Origin: Acidobacteriaceae bacterium
GTDB taxonomy: Bacteria; Acidobacteriota; Terriglobia; Terriglobales; Acidobacteriaceae
Length of the DNA stretch: 34,059 bases
NCBI GenBank assembly: GCA_030039895.1
Contig: JASHUR010000315.1
Coordinates: 1 to 34,059, forward strand
Reading direction: 5' to 3'
In this document: one piece after another, positions 24,351 through 33,129 of the stretch
Layout: every line of letters starts with the position of its first letter
Position numbering within the stretch: the first letter of the stretch is position 1
The notes under the pieces: model-generated
Told to the model about the DNA's origin: nothing
Database searches by the model: none
The model's input: the letters and a program-made list of their open reading frames with translations, nothing else
Program-made: the position numbers and the translations under genes

Positions 24351-26297
24351 TTAGACCTGCACTGCTTGCCCACGATATTGCTGGGAATGCTTTATCAGCC
24401 GAGGAGGTTCGGCAGCTGCTTGCCTTCTGTGCCACGCCTGGAACATGAGCACAGCCCAAAGCCGATGGTGATTTGCCTGCTTACCAGCGCGAAACTCTGA
24501 CCACTCGCTGCGGATAGCCTCAGGGCAAAGGAAGTCCTGTTTCCGAAGGACCTCAGCGCTGAGTAGACTTTCCGCCCACTCTTCCAGTGGACCCCGTAAC
24601 CACGCTGCAAGCGGGATTGCAAATCCGGCCTTTGGTCTTTCCACCAAGTCGGCAGGAACATGCTTATAGAGAACCTGCCGCAGCAGCCACTTCGTGCACT
24701 TTCCGCGGATCTTCATTTTGAGCGGCAGAGACGCTACGAATGCAATGAGTTTGTCATCCAGCAATGGGACACGGGCCTCCAAGCTCACTGCCATGCTGGC
24801 GCGGTCTACTTTCGTCAGGATGTCATCCGGTAAGTAAGTGAGCATATCGAGACGGAGGAGATCGGCTACCGCCTGCGCAGATTGCTTCCCCGCGGGTTCC
24901 GCTGCTATCGGGTGCGGCCTTCCGCCTGCCTGGAAACGGGTGCGGCAAAGCCCCCAGTAAATCTCGGCCAAGGAAGAGGCCTGTAACGCGTTGGCGCCTT
25001 TCATGGCCTTATCTGCCGCCAGCCCGTCCCAGCCACATCGCCTCACGACTTTGAGGGATCCCGTCAGTGCGCCTGATAGCGGTACCCTGACTGCCATCGG
25101 AATGAACTTCACTGCACGCCAGATCTTGGGTGCGTAAAGGTAGCGGTTGTACCCTCCGAAAAGCTCATCGCCTCCGTCGCCCGACAAAGCCACGGTGACC
25201 TGTGACCGGGTCAACTGTGAAATCAGGAATGTAGGTATCTGCGAGGAGTCGGCAAAAGGTTCGTCGTAAATCTCCGGCAGTTTCGGAATCACAGCAAGAG
25301 CATCCTCTGGAGACACTCTCATTTCGGTGTGGTCCGTTCCCAGATGATGCGCGACTTCCCGCGCAAAGATCGACTCATCGAACCCCTTCTCGGCAAAGCC
25401 GATGGAGAATGTTTTCACGCGGCCACGCGCCTTTGCGCACATCATAGCCACCACTGCGGAGGAATCGATCCCCCCTGAAAGAAGCGCTCCCAAGGGAACA
25501 TCGGACACCATGTGCCGCTCAACCGCCGACTCAAGCACATTCTCTAACTTTTCGATGGCCTCCTGGTCGCAGCCAGTCCATGGACTGGCTGCAAAAGCCG
25601 AAGCGAGATCCCAATACCGTTGGGGTGCACCAGGATCTTTTCCAGCACGAACTTGCAACGTCGTGCCCGGCTGAAGCTTTCGAATCCCCTCGTAGATACT
25701 TAACGGCGTCGGAACATAACCAAAATCCAGATAGAACTCAACTGCTTCATGGTCAATCCGGCTTTCAAAGCCCGGGTACTGCTTGAGGGCGGATAACTCC
25801 GAGCCAAAGAGAAATGTGCTTCCGCTCCATCCATAGTAGAGAGGCTTAATGCCGACCCGGTCACGGGTAAGATGGAGTGTCCTTTCTTCTCGATCCCAAA
25901 GCGCATATGCAAACATGCCTTGTATGCGAACAAGCGCCTCACTCGCACCCCACTCTACGGCGCTTGCAAGAATGACTTCCGTATCTGTCCCTGTGCGAAA
26001 TGTGTGCCCCAGCCCTTCCAGCCGCGCTTGCAGTTCCCGAAAGTTATAGATCTCCCCGTTAAAGACGACCACGTAGCGTCCATCGGCGGAAACCATCGGT
26101 TGATGCCCGCGTGGCGAGACATCGAGAATGGCCAGCCGCCGGAAGCCCATCGCGATTCCGGCTCGCTCATCCACCCACGTTCCGCCGTCATCTGGGCCGC
26201 GATGATGCAAAGCCTGCGCCATCCACCGAACGACCTCTTCGGGGTTGTCAATACTGCATTCACCGTGATGCGACAAAAACCCTGCAATCCCGCACAT
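24351..26297 (-). CDS. asnB: Asparagine synthase (glutamine-hydrolysing) type amidotransferase
   Basis: 648 residues. The N-terminal class II glutaminase domain starts with catalytic Cys2 (MCGIAGFLSH) and has HHRGPDDGGTW (31-41), FNGEIYNFREL (79-89) and TGTDTEV (102-108). The synthetase domain has the ATP pyrophosphatase loop LLSGGIDSSA (272-281), YDEPFADSSQIPTF and ALSGDGGDELFGGYNRY. In polysaccharide clusters these proteins (WbpS-like) often amidate uronic acid carboxyl groups on sugar nucleotides or glycans rather than make free asparagine; the UDP-HexNAc dehydrogenase in the same locus would supply such a substrate. That role is an inference. It lies 13 bases after the upstream glycosyltransferase gene and 9 bases before the polymerase candidate. 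Confidence 0.93.
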   Translation of the reverse strand: MCGIAGFLSHHGECSIDNPEEVVRWMAQALHHRGPDDGGTWVDERAGIAMGFRRLAILDVSPRGHQPMVSADGRYVVVFNGEIYNFRELQARLEGLGHTFRTGTDTEVILASAVEWGASEALVRIQGMFAYALWDREERTLHLTRDRVGIKPLYYGWSGSTFLFGSELSALKQYPGFESRIDHEAVEFYLDFGYVPTPLSIYEGIRKLQPGTTLQVRAGKDPGAPQRYWDLASAFAASPWTGCDQEAIEKLENVLESAVERHMVSDVPLGALLSGGIDSSAVVAMMCAKARGRVKTFSIGFAEKGFDESIFAREVAHHLGTDHTEMRVSPEDALAVIPKLPEIYDEPFADSSQIPTFLISQLTRSQVTVALSGDGGDELFGGYNRYLYAPKIWRAVKFIPMAVRVPLSGALTGSLKVVRRCGWDGLAADKAMKGANALQASSLAEIYWGLCRTRFQAGGRPHPIAAEPAGKQSAQAVADLLRLDMLTYLPDDILTKVDRASMAVSLEARVPLLDDKLIAFVASLPLKMKIRGKCTKWLLRQVLYKHVPADLVERPKAGFAIPLAAWLRGPLEEWAESLLSAEVLRKQDFLCPEAIRSEWSEFRAGKQANHHRLWAVLMFQAWHRRQAAAEPPRLIKHSQQYRGQAVQV

Positions 26298-26310
26298 GAT
26301 TATGCTTTGA

Positions 26311-27585
26311 TTACCTCAGCGAGCTACATGCGTCTTTGTCTAATTTAGTAAGCTCGAGTTCCTCTACCGTCCCATCCAGAACACGATATATCCTTCTGTA
26401 GGAAGCCACCCCTCGTTCCAGCGCGAAGTGACGTTGTGCGACTTCAACGCAGCGTGTCCTGAGTCCCTCCTCCGCGCTGAGCCTGAGTAGTTCATCGACA
26501 GCCGCCATCCAAGCCTCTGGCGAAAATTCACTCATCACTACTCCAACTCGATCCCTGGAGACAACGGCATCCATGTCGCCCACGCCGGCGTTCACCAGGC
26601 AAGGAATGCCGCAGCCCAGAAACTCGCCCAACCGTGTTGGCGCCGAGCTCTTCTTCGAAAATGTGGGCTTGATGAAGAAGGCCGTGGCATCCATACAATG
26701 GATATATTCGGGAATCTCGCGGTAATCTGCGGAGTACAGTCTCACGCTGTCCATAGGCACGCCAACTGCTCTCAGCCTTCCTTGGATATATTCATGCCCG
26801 CCTCGGTTCACAATCAGCAGCCTGGCATCCGGCCGCGCTTTCTGCAGCTCCTTAAAGCATTCCAGGACTTCGTCAAACAGATAAAATGTTCCGACTGAAC
26901 CAACATATCCAAGCACGAACCCCTGGCGCTCGCGGCCGCCGCAGTAACTGGCCAGGCGGAACAGCTCCAGGTCCGTGCAGGTTGGAATTACCTCAAACCT
27001 GACCTCGCGCCTACGAAGGTAGGGGAATTTCCTCATTTCCTTCACGCCAGCTTGCGTAAGCGAAACCACCACATCAGCCTCAAGCAACAGCTTCTTCTCA
27101 AGCCGCTTCGCGATTCTGTACACGACCGATCCATTCCGCCACGCACCCGCGTCCACTTTTTCATCCGGCCAGAACCCGCGCATGTCAAAAATGAACCTTG
27201 CTCCCGTGACACTCTTGAGAGCAAGTCCGATCGCCCCAGCCACGTATCCTCGTACGTGCACAATCCCTGGCTTCTGCCGCAAGGCCGCCCCAATGCCTCG
27301 TATCACGCCGTGGACAATATCAAACGCCGTCGCCGGAACGCTTGGCCGCTTGTGGTAACGTAGCGGAATCCATTCGATTCCTGCCTTGCTCAACTGCTCC
27401 TGCAACACTCTGCGCCGCACGCAATCGGCCAAGTCTCCCGGCTTCTCAAAGCTCAGAATAGTGATGGCAAACTCGCCAGCCAGCCCGCACAGATAGGGCA
27501 GCACCTGCGATTGCCCTAACGGTTCCAGCAACCCGTCATACGTAATGTAGAAAACCGATGACCGCGGCAAAGAAGGATCCTTCAT
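26311..27585 (-). CDS. Family 4 glycosyltransferase
   Basis: 424 residues from the ATG at 27585, which overlaps the stop of the GT4-GT2 fusion gene (ATGA); a longer frame to 27783 only shadows that gene. The N-terminus SSVFYITYDGLLEPLGQSQV is a recognisable start of this GT4 subgroup (first-half motif GQSQVLPYLCGLA), followed by DIVHGVIRGIGAAL, VHVRGYVAGAIGLALK and FIFDMRGFWPDEKVD. The donor half has LGYVGSVGTFYLFDE, LLIVNRGGHEY and the APTRLGEFLGCGIPCLV helix, with Glu replacing a full EX7E. It probably adds a hexose or deoxyhexose to the lipid-linked repeat. Substrate unknown. Confidence 0.9.
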   Translation of the reverse strand: MKDPSLPRSSVFYITYDGLLEPLGQSQVLPYLCGLAGEFAITILSFEKPGDLADCVRRRVLQEQLSKAGIEWIPLRYHKRPSVPATAFDIVHGVIRGIGAALRQKPGIVHVRGYVAGAIGLALKSVTGARFIFDMRGFWPDEKVDAGAWRNGSVVYRIAKRLEKKLLLEADVVVSLTQAGVKEMRKFPYLRRREVRFEVIPTCTDLELFRLASYCGGRERQGFVLGYVGSVGTFYLFDEVLECFKELQKARPDARLLIVNRGGHEYIQGRLRAVGVPMDSVRLYSADYREIPEYIHCMDATAFFIKPTFSKKSSAPTRLGEFLGCGIPCLVNAGVGDMDAVVSRDRVGVVMSEFSPEAWMAAVDELLRLSAEEGLRTRCVEVAQRHFALERGVASYRRIYRVLDGTVEELELTKLDKDACSSLR

Positions 27586-29714
27586 TGCTTCGCCCGTCGC
27601 TCGACAAGCCGATCGTTCAGCCGCAGTGCAATTCCAGCCGGCAGCGCCGCCAGCCACAGTGCCCGCGCCCGCATCGAACCGACTTCTCCAATTTGCGTTC
27701 TTGCCGAAATTCCCTGCATCCAGGAAAACCGAATGTAGTTGGCGGCTGCCCGGTAGAATCGAACCGGCGCGTACGAAAACCAACCGATCTGGTGCCTAAA
27801 CAGGCTCAAGTGCGCGGCCCTGATTCCCGGCGCGTGCTTCAGTCCGGCGCTGGCGTTCACGCCGCACGACTGATGTCCCTGCACATCCGTCCTCTCGCCT
27901 GTATGGACCTTTAGCATTCTGCGGTTGACATGCCTTTGCAGGTACGACGCTGCTAGACGATTGATCACGGTGGTCTCGGGAAGATAGTTGCAATATCCGG
28001 CGATCAGCTCAAAGGGGTATTCCCTGATGATTTCTGTTCTGTAACACTGCCATGAGTCCTGAAATCGCTTCAGGCGGTAAGTTACTGCCAAGTGACTGCA
28101 GTCGAGCGGTGACATCGGCAAGTCCGGTCCATAGGGCGCCCCGTTTTGATCCATTGCTAGCACCGTGACCCCCGAGAATCGGTCTCGCTCTTTCGCAGGA
28201 ATGTTTTCCCAATGTTCCTTGAAACTCGACAGCGCATCAGCAACACACTCATCGTCGGAGTCAAGGCACACAAAAAATTCACCCCGAGCCAGTTCCAACG
28301 CCCGATTCCACGCCGCCGCCTTACCCGCGTTCTCTTGCCAGACATAGCGGATCGGGAAATTCGCGTTATGCTGCCAGATCTCGATCACATCGCGCGTACT
28401 ATCAGTTGAGCCGTCGTCCACAACCAACCACTCAAAGTCTCGCAATGTTTGGCGGCACAGGCTTTCATAAGGCCGTCGCAGCGTCCCGGCCCGGTTGTAG
28501 GTCGGCGTAACAACGGTAAACAATGGAGCTTTGTCAGCATCGGTCTCAACCCTCTCCGGAATGCTTTCAGATGGACTGAGTCCAGTACTGACGGAAGCAT
28601 GTTGCATTGTTGCTGATTCGTCAGCACAAATTGCCCGCATCAGCTCGTAATGCCCCCTGCACATCTGTTCAAGCGAATACTGGTTTTCGACTCGAGTTCG
28701 TGCATCTCTGGCAATCGCGCGGTATCGGCTTGCATCGCAAACAAGTAGTGCTGTCTGGACCGCTAGTTCTCTGGCATCCTTCGGAGGCACCAGAACCCCG
28801 CAACCGCCCGTCAGCAAGTCGCGTATCCCACGAACGTCAAACCCCACCACCGGCACCCCGGAAGCCATCGCCTCCGCGCAGGCTAGACCAAAGCCTTCGC
28901 ATTCACTTGTATGCCACAACACGGTCGCTTGACGCAGGTATTCCTCAGGCCGGGGTACCGATCCCCAGAACCTCACGTCATCATTCCATCCTTTCGCTCC
29001 CGCGACAGACGTCAATTCGTCCCGCATGGGCCCGTCTCCGACGAACCACAGCCGGGCACTCGGGAACTTCTTCTTCAGGATGGCAAAACTCTCCAGCGCA
29101 TGCAGTGGACCTTTTTGTGAAATCAACCTTCCGAGAAAGCCCACGATCACATCGTCTGTCGGGACGTGCTCTTCGAATGTGAATCGCTCCGTGTCCACAC
29201 CGTTCGGAATCACCACAATCTCCTCGCGAGCCAATCCGAGCCCCCTGGCTGCATCGTCGGCGAGCGAAGGTGATACAGCAGCTACCCGTGCCCGCAATAT
29301 GCGGCGAGCCCAGCGCTGTAATTCGCGGGACATTTTCCGCCGGACTGTCGCTGCGTCCCAGCACACGTCGTGCCCGTGCAAAACCCATAGCGTGGGAGCG
29401 GAAATTCTTGCCAGCGCAGCCACGATTGCTGTTTTCGGGGAATGTATTGCCACTACATCGGGCCGCAAGCGCGCAACAGTGCGTCGCAGCCGCCACGCAG
29501 CCATTGGCACCGACCAAGGCCAGCGAAATTCGTCCGCACTGAACAACGGCTGCCACCCAACGCCTCGGTACGGGCCATCGTCAAGTATGCGTTCGTCGCG
29601 TAGCGTAACAATGCGAGCCTCGCAACCTTCGCCATGCCCAGCCCGCGCAAGCTCCAGAACCACGCGTTCAGCCCCTGCCAATTGCAGGCTCTCAACCAGA
29701 AGAACAATTCGCAT
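27582..29714 (-). CDS. Two-domain glycosyltransferase, GT4-GT2 fusion
   Basis: 710 residues from the ATG at 29714 (MRIVLLVESLQLAGAERVVL). A TTG at 29741 that overlaps the upstream stop (TTGA) would add nine residues. Residues 1-360 are a complete GT4 enzyme: LAGAERVVLELA (12-23), IVVIPNGVDTERF (166-178), GFLGRLISQKGPLHALE, VGDGPM, and an EX7E motif in SECEGFGLACAEAMASGVPVV (E273, E281). A linker of about 35 residues (SVSTGLSPSESIPERVET) follows. Residues about 398-710 are a GT2 enzyme: FTVVTPTYNRAGTLRRPYES, VVDDGSTDST (432-441), VWQENAGKAAAWNRAL and CLDSDDE (483-489), ending in a helical tail. One protein would thus add two consecutive sugars. It is not a misjoined frame: the linker region is open and continuous. 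Confidence 0.92.
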   Translation of the reverse strand: MRIVLLVESLQLAGAERVVLELARAGHGEGCEARIVTLRDERILDDGPYRGVGWQPLFSADEFRWPWSVPMAAWRLRRTVARLRPDVVAIHSPKTAIVAALARISAPTLWVLHGHDVCWDAATVRRKMSRELQRWARRILRARVAAVSPSLADDAARGLGLAREEIVVIPNGVDTERFTFEEHVPTDDVIVGFLGRLISQKGPLHALESFAILKKKFPSARLWFVGDGPMRDELTSVAGAKGWNDDVRFWGSVPRPEEYLRQATVLWHTSECEGFGLACAEAMASGVPVVGFDVRGIRDLLTGGCGVLVPPKDARELAVQTALLVCDASRYRAIARDARTRVENQYSLEQMCRGHYELMRAICADESATMQHASVSTGLSPSESIPERVETDADKAPLFTVVTPTYNRAGTLRRPYESLCRQTLRDFEWLVVDDGSTDSTRDVIEIWQHNANFPIRYVWQENAGKAAAWNRALELARGEFFVCLDSDDECVADALSSFKEHWENIPAKERDRFSGVTVLAMDQNGAPYGPDLPMSPLDCSHLAVTYRLKRFQDSWQCYRTEIIREYPFELIAGYCNYLPETTVINRLAASYLQRHVNRRMLKVHTGERTDVQGHQSCGVNASAGLKHAPGIRAAHLSLFRHQIGWFSYAPVRFYRAAANYIRFSWMQGISARTQIGEVGSMRARALWLAALPAGIALRLNDRLVERRAKQ

Positions 29715-29737
29715 TTCCACGCCAGTCGTTGCACTGC

Positions 29738-30805
29738 TCAATCGCTTACTATCACCGCCCGTTTTGAATTTGCCTGTTCTCGTATTGCGGTCCGCGCAAG
29801 GAACGGCACCACGAGGTCTTTTGCTAGTCCCCTGATGCCAATCCCTCCCTGCGATGTGGGCCTGTAGGTGCCGCCCACCAACAGTGAAAGCAAGCGGCCC
29901 GCGGTTCTGGCCTGCGATGGCGTTGCGGCATACAATGATGCCCTGAATGCCAGTGACTCTGCTCGCTCCTCGTGCCAGCGTTGAGCGCGTTGCAGGCGCA
30001 ACCGCAGTTCCGGTAAGCGTTCCGCTGCTCCGCTGAGCAATTTGGCGAAAAGGAGCTCCGTTTCCGCTTGGTCTGCGTATTCTGCATGGCCCACTCTAGC
30101 CGCTGGAGCATACTCTCTCAGACCGCCCGGGCGAAAGCCACATGTGTTTCTTTCGTGCTGCCGATAGAGAGCCAGCACATCCGGAATCAACACGATCCGT
30201 CCAATTGCTTCGGCGGCAAAGAAAAGCCAGTATTCGTGCCCCCTTTCTGGGGCTGACAGGGGTGGGGATGGTGGCATCTGCCTGAGAAGGCCAGCTCGAA
30301 ACACGCACGCGAAACCCGGGCACATGCGAAGCATAGATCCCAGCGGGCGCCATCCCCGTCGCCCATATGAATCAATACACGTTTCGCGTCGCGCCGATGG
30401 AGTGGAAAAACCGACTGGTCTAAGATTCGAGTCCACCACTCGCCCAGAGTGAACCACCAAATTGCTTTCAGTGTCGAGAATCGCTGCGGAGCACCTTTCT
30501 AGCTTCTCTTCAAGCCAAACGTCATCCTGATCAGAGAAAGCAATCAGCTCGCCGGAGCATAAAGACGCTGCGCGCAGGAAGTTTCTGCCATGTCCTAGCC
30601 TGTTTTCATTCTGATAGACGCGTACCAGAAAGGGCGCCACCACTTCAAACCTGCGCAGAATATCGAGCGTGGCATCGGTCGAGCCGTCATCACAAGCTAC
30701 AAGCTCCAGAGGCAAAAGCGTCTGCCGTGCCAGGCTTTCCAATTGCTCCTTTAAGAAGCGCTCGCCATTGTATGTGGCCATCGCCACGGAAACTTGAGGT
30801 TTCAT
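29738..30805 (-). CDS. Family 2 glycosyltransferase (rhamnosyltransferase-like)
   Basis: 355 residues from the ATG at 30805 (MKPQVSVAMATYNGERFLKE), with AAGG five bases upstream; the longer start at 30865 overlaps the methyltransferase gene upstream. GT-A fold motifs are VSVAMATYNGERFLKEQLES, ACDDGSTDATLDIL and LIAFSDQDDVWLEEKLE, the last typical of the WbbL/RfbN-type rhamnosyltransferase group. Later parts have MCPGFACVFRAGLL and HEYWLFFAAEAIG. It is an inverting transferase on the cytosolic side of the membrane. The donor may be dTDP-rhamnose, but no rhamnose synthesis genes are in the window. Confidence 0.9.
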   Translation of the reverse strand: MKPQVSVAMATYNGERFLKEQLESLARQTLLPLELVACDDGSTDATLDILRRFEVVAPFLVRVYQNENRLGHGRNFLRAASLCSGELIAFSDQDDVWLEEKLERCSAAILDTESNLVVHSGRVVDSNLRPVGFSTPSARRETCIDSYGRRGWRPLGSMLRMCPGFACVFRAGLLRQMPPSPPLSAPERGHEYWLFFAAEAIGRIVLIPDVLALYRQHERNTCGFRPGGLREYAPAARVGHAEYADQAETELLFAKLLSGAAERLPELRLRLQRAQRWHEERAESLAFRASLYAATPSQARTAGRLLSLLVGGTYRPTSQGGIGIRGLAKDLVVPFLARTAIREQANSKRAVIVSD

Positions 30806-30836
30806 TTTCGCCTTGGTTGGGGCGTCGATGCGGCCG

Positions 30837-31595
30837 CTATTCAACGAGGAGTATGCCAATTCCATATCCTCCCTGACGGGGGTCGGCGATGATCTCTCGG
30901 TGAACGTAGCCGTGCTTTATTTCGCCCCAGAATCTTGGTACGCCCCCAACGGCTTCTGCCTGGCCCTCAACGATGTCGTGAAAAGCTATCAGTCCACCCT
31001 CACGGACCATTGGCCGATACGTCTCAAAATCGCTCTTTACGCCCTCGTAGTTATGGTCACCGTCGATGAAAAGGTAATCAAGCGGCTTATTCTCAAATAC
31101 AACCTTCACCTGTTCAAACATCTCCTTCGAGTGCGAATCTCCCTGAAGAAGGTGCAGCCGCTGATCTCGACGAGCGAAATGCCGATAGAGCCGCCTGCGA
31201 TGTGTACTGTAACCACCCCCGAATTTTCCACCAGGTAAGTCCACGCTTACCACAGTCGCATGTGGGCTTGCCAATCGTGTTAGCAGGAGCAGGGTTCCGC
31301 CGCGAAATGTCCCAATTTCCAGCGCCCTGTCAGGTCTCAGTTGAGCCAGAGTTTCGGCCAGCGCAACCAGCTCACCCCGAACCTGGCTCGCATTGAAGAA
31401 GTGATTGTCGAGAACAAAATCTGTGAGTTCGCGCGCATTTCTGTGATGCGCAATCGATAAATAGCGTGCCCAGCAGCAGCAGACTCGCCACCTCCAGGCC
31501 AGCTTGTAGCGGAGTGTATATCGGGTATCTGCAACCGGCCTCGGGCCGACAGGATCCTTCAGCGCGCCAGTTTGAGCAAGAGCCTGATCTGCCAT
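30837..31595 (-). CDS. Class I SAM-dependent methyltransferase (Methyltransf_24-like)
   Basis: 252 residues from the ATG at 31595, which has GGAGG four bases upstream; the ORF start at 31625 is possible. The gene overlaps the end of the flippase gene by 37 bases. Motif I is RALEIGTFRGGTLLLLTRL (90-108), followed by VVSVDLPGG, then LDYLFIDGDHNYEGVKSDFE and GGLIAFHDIVEG. The FIDGDH signature belongs to the Methyltransf_24 / cephalosporin hydroxylase-like group, which often O-methylates sugars in polysaccharide clusters and can use Mg2+. The N-terminal hydrophobic stretch WRWRVCCCWARYL may sit at the membrane and is unusually rich in Cys and Trp. Confidence 0.88.
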   Translation of the reverse strand: MADQALAQTGALKDPVGPRPVADTRYTLRYKLAWRWRVCCCWARYLSIAHHRNARELTDFVLDNHFFNASQVRGELVALAETLAQLRPDRALEIGTFRGGTLLLLTRLASPHATVVSVDLPGGKFGGGYSTHRRRLYRHFARRDQRLHLLQGDSHSKEMFEQVKVVFENKPLDYLFIDGDHNYEGVKSDFETYRPMVREGGLIAFHDIVEGQAEAVGGVPRFWGEIKHGYVHREIIADPRQGGYGIGILLVE

Positions 31596-33091
31596 CTTTC
31601 CTCCAAGTTGAGTACATAGCGCCATGTGACCAGCAAAAATCCGATGGAAAGTAATAAAGTCAGAGCCGTATCGGTAAGCAGGAGCCGCGTATAAGCGGCG
31701 AGAAACGCCAAGCCTACTGCAAGCGCCCCTAAGATTGCGGTGCTGCGCGCCAAATCTTTGCCCGCAAGAAGGCGAGCAGGCGTCTGCGTTATCCAGCAGG
31801 CTGCAGCAAGGAGCAGTACGAAATCAGAAGTCACCCGAATGGCCCAAGCGGCCGCTGCTCCCGGCAGCCCGAACTTCGTAACCAGATACCAGACTAATCC
31901 GATATGGATAGGCAGTTCCGCTAGATGAAACTTGGCGGGAAGGTCCGGACGACCAATACCATACAGAAGGCTATACGGCACCTGGGCGAGTGAGTTGGCG
32001 AACACGGCTACAGCCATGATCTGGAGAACGAGCGTCCCCTCGCTGGCATACCTTGCACCCAGCCAAAGCGTCAAAGCCGGCCGAGCAAAGAAAGCCAATA
32101 GGAGAGCCAGAGGGCCCATAACCAGGATCAGGAACTTGAGGGATCTGACCAGTGTCTTTCGTATCCACTCCGAGTCTCCACGCCCGGCGGAGGTGCTAAA
32201 AGCCGGGAAAAGCGTTGACATGAGACTTGCCGGAAGAATCCAGAGCCTGGTTGCAATCAGGTAGGGCGGCGCATAAAACCCAACAGCGGCGACCGAAACG
32301 AGAGCACCGATCAGGAACCGATCGAAATAGACAAGGATCGGGCCGACAATGCCGGACACAGTCACCCAGCCGCCAAAACCGAGCAGCGAGCGAACCAGCC
32401 GGAAATCAAAAGCGATATGTGCCAACGCGGGATAGAGCCGTATGCAGGTGTAAGAAACGCATACAAGAGCGACGATGCGGGCCACAGCTAGCGAGAGTAC
32501 AACGGCGGGCAGCCCGAACCCCAGCGCCAGGACGCCCACGGGTAGAAGGTAACTGGTTGAACTCGCTGGTATGCTGATCGCGTTTAACAGATCAAAGCGC
32601 TGGGATGCGCCCAGAACACCCTGAATGGATGCGCTGGCAAAATCGAACGGCAACAGCGCCGCCATAATCAGAAAAATCACATTGGCCTGAGAATGGAGTT
32701 CGGCCGGGATCTTGAGCACGTGCTGCACAAGGAATGGAGATAACACGGCCAGCAAAATGCCACCGATAATCCCGAGACCAGTCTGACTGGCAACTGCCGT
32801 CCAGACGAGTTCTGGAAGTTTCTCGATTTCTCCTTTGCCCAGGAGTTCCGCCACGAACTTTGTGGTGGCAGGGCCTATTCCGAGGTTGAAAAGCGCGAAG
32901 TAGCCAACAACAATCCAAGCCAGCGAGTAAAGACCATAGCGATCCGGGCCCAGGTGATGGATCACATATGGAACGGTGACAATGGCCAATAGCAGCGGCA
33001 CAATTCGCCCGGCAAGGTTCAGGACGGTGTTGTGCGCGAGCCGCCGCCCGCTGATGTCAACTTGAGCCGCGGAATTTGGTTCAGTTTCCAT
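31559..33091 (-). CDS. wzx: Polysaccharide flippase (Wzx-like, MATE/MOP superfamily)
   Basis: 510 residues with 12-14 hydrophobic segments. The N-terminus RRLAHNTVLNLAGRIVPLLL and IHHLGPDRYGLYSLAWIVVGYFALFNLGIGPATTKFVAE are the typical first-helix and loop motifs of polysaccharide exporters of the MOP superfamily. Later helices include GFGGWVTVSGIVGPILVYFDRFLIG and a central loop MSTLFPAFSTSAGRGD, as in Wzx/RfbX proteins. It would turn the undecaprenyl-linked repeat unit to the periplasmic face. A GAGAGAT site is seen before the ATG. It lies 38 bases after the end of the export-protein gene and overlaps the methyltransferase gene. Confidence 0.92.
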   Translation of the reverse strand: METEPNSAAQVDISGRRLAHNTVLNLAGRIVPLLLAIVTVPYVIHHLGPDRYGLYSLAWIVVGYFALFNLGIGPATTKFVAELLGKGEIEKLPELVWTAVASQTGLGIIGGILLAVLSPFLVQHVLKIPAELHSQANVIFLIMAALLPFDFASASIQGVLGASQRFDLLNAISIPASSTSYLLPVGVLALGFGLPAVVLSLAVARIVALVCVSYTCIRLYPALAHIAFDFRLVRSLLGFGGWVTVSGIVGPILVYFDRFLIGALVSVAAVGFYAPPYLIATRLWILPASLMSTLFPAFSTSAGRGDSEWIRKTLVRSLKFLILVMGPLALLLAFFARPALTLWLGARYASEGTLVLQIMAVAVFANSLAQVPYSLLYGIGRPDLPAKFHLAELPIHIGLVWYLVTKFGLPGAAAAWAIRVTSDFVLLLAAACWITQTPARLLAGKDLARSTAILGALAVGLAFLAAYTRLLLTDTALTLLLSIGFLLVTWRYVLNLEERWQIRLLLKLAR

Positions 33092-33129
33092 CAGTATCTC
33101 TCATACGCCAGAACCTACTCTTACTCTTA

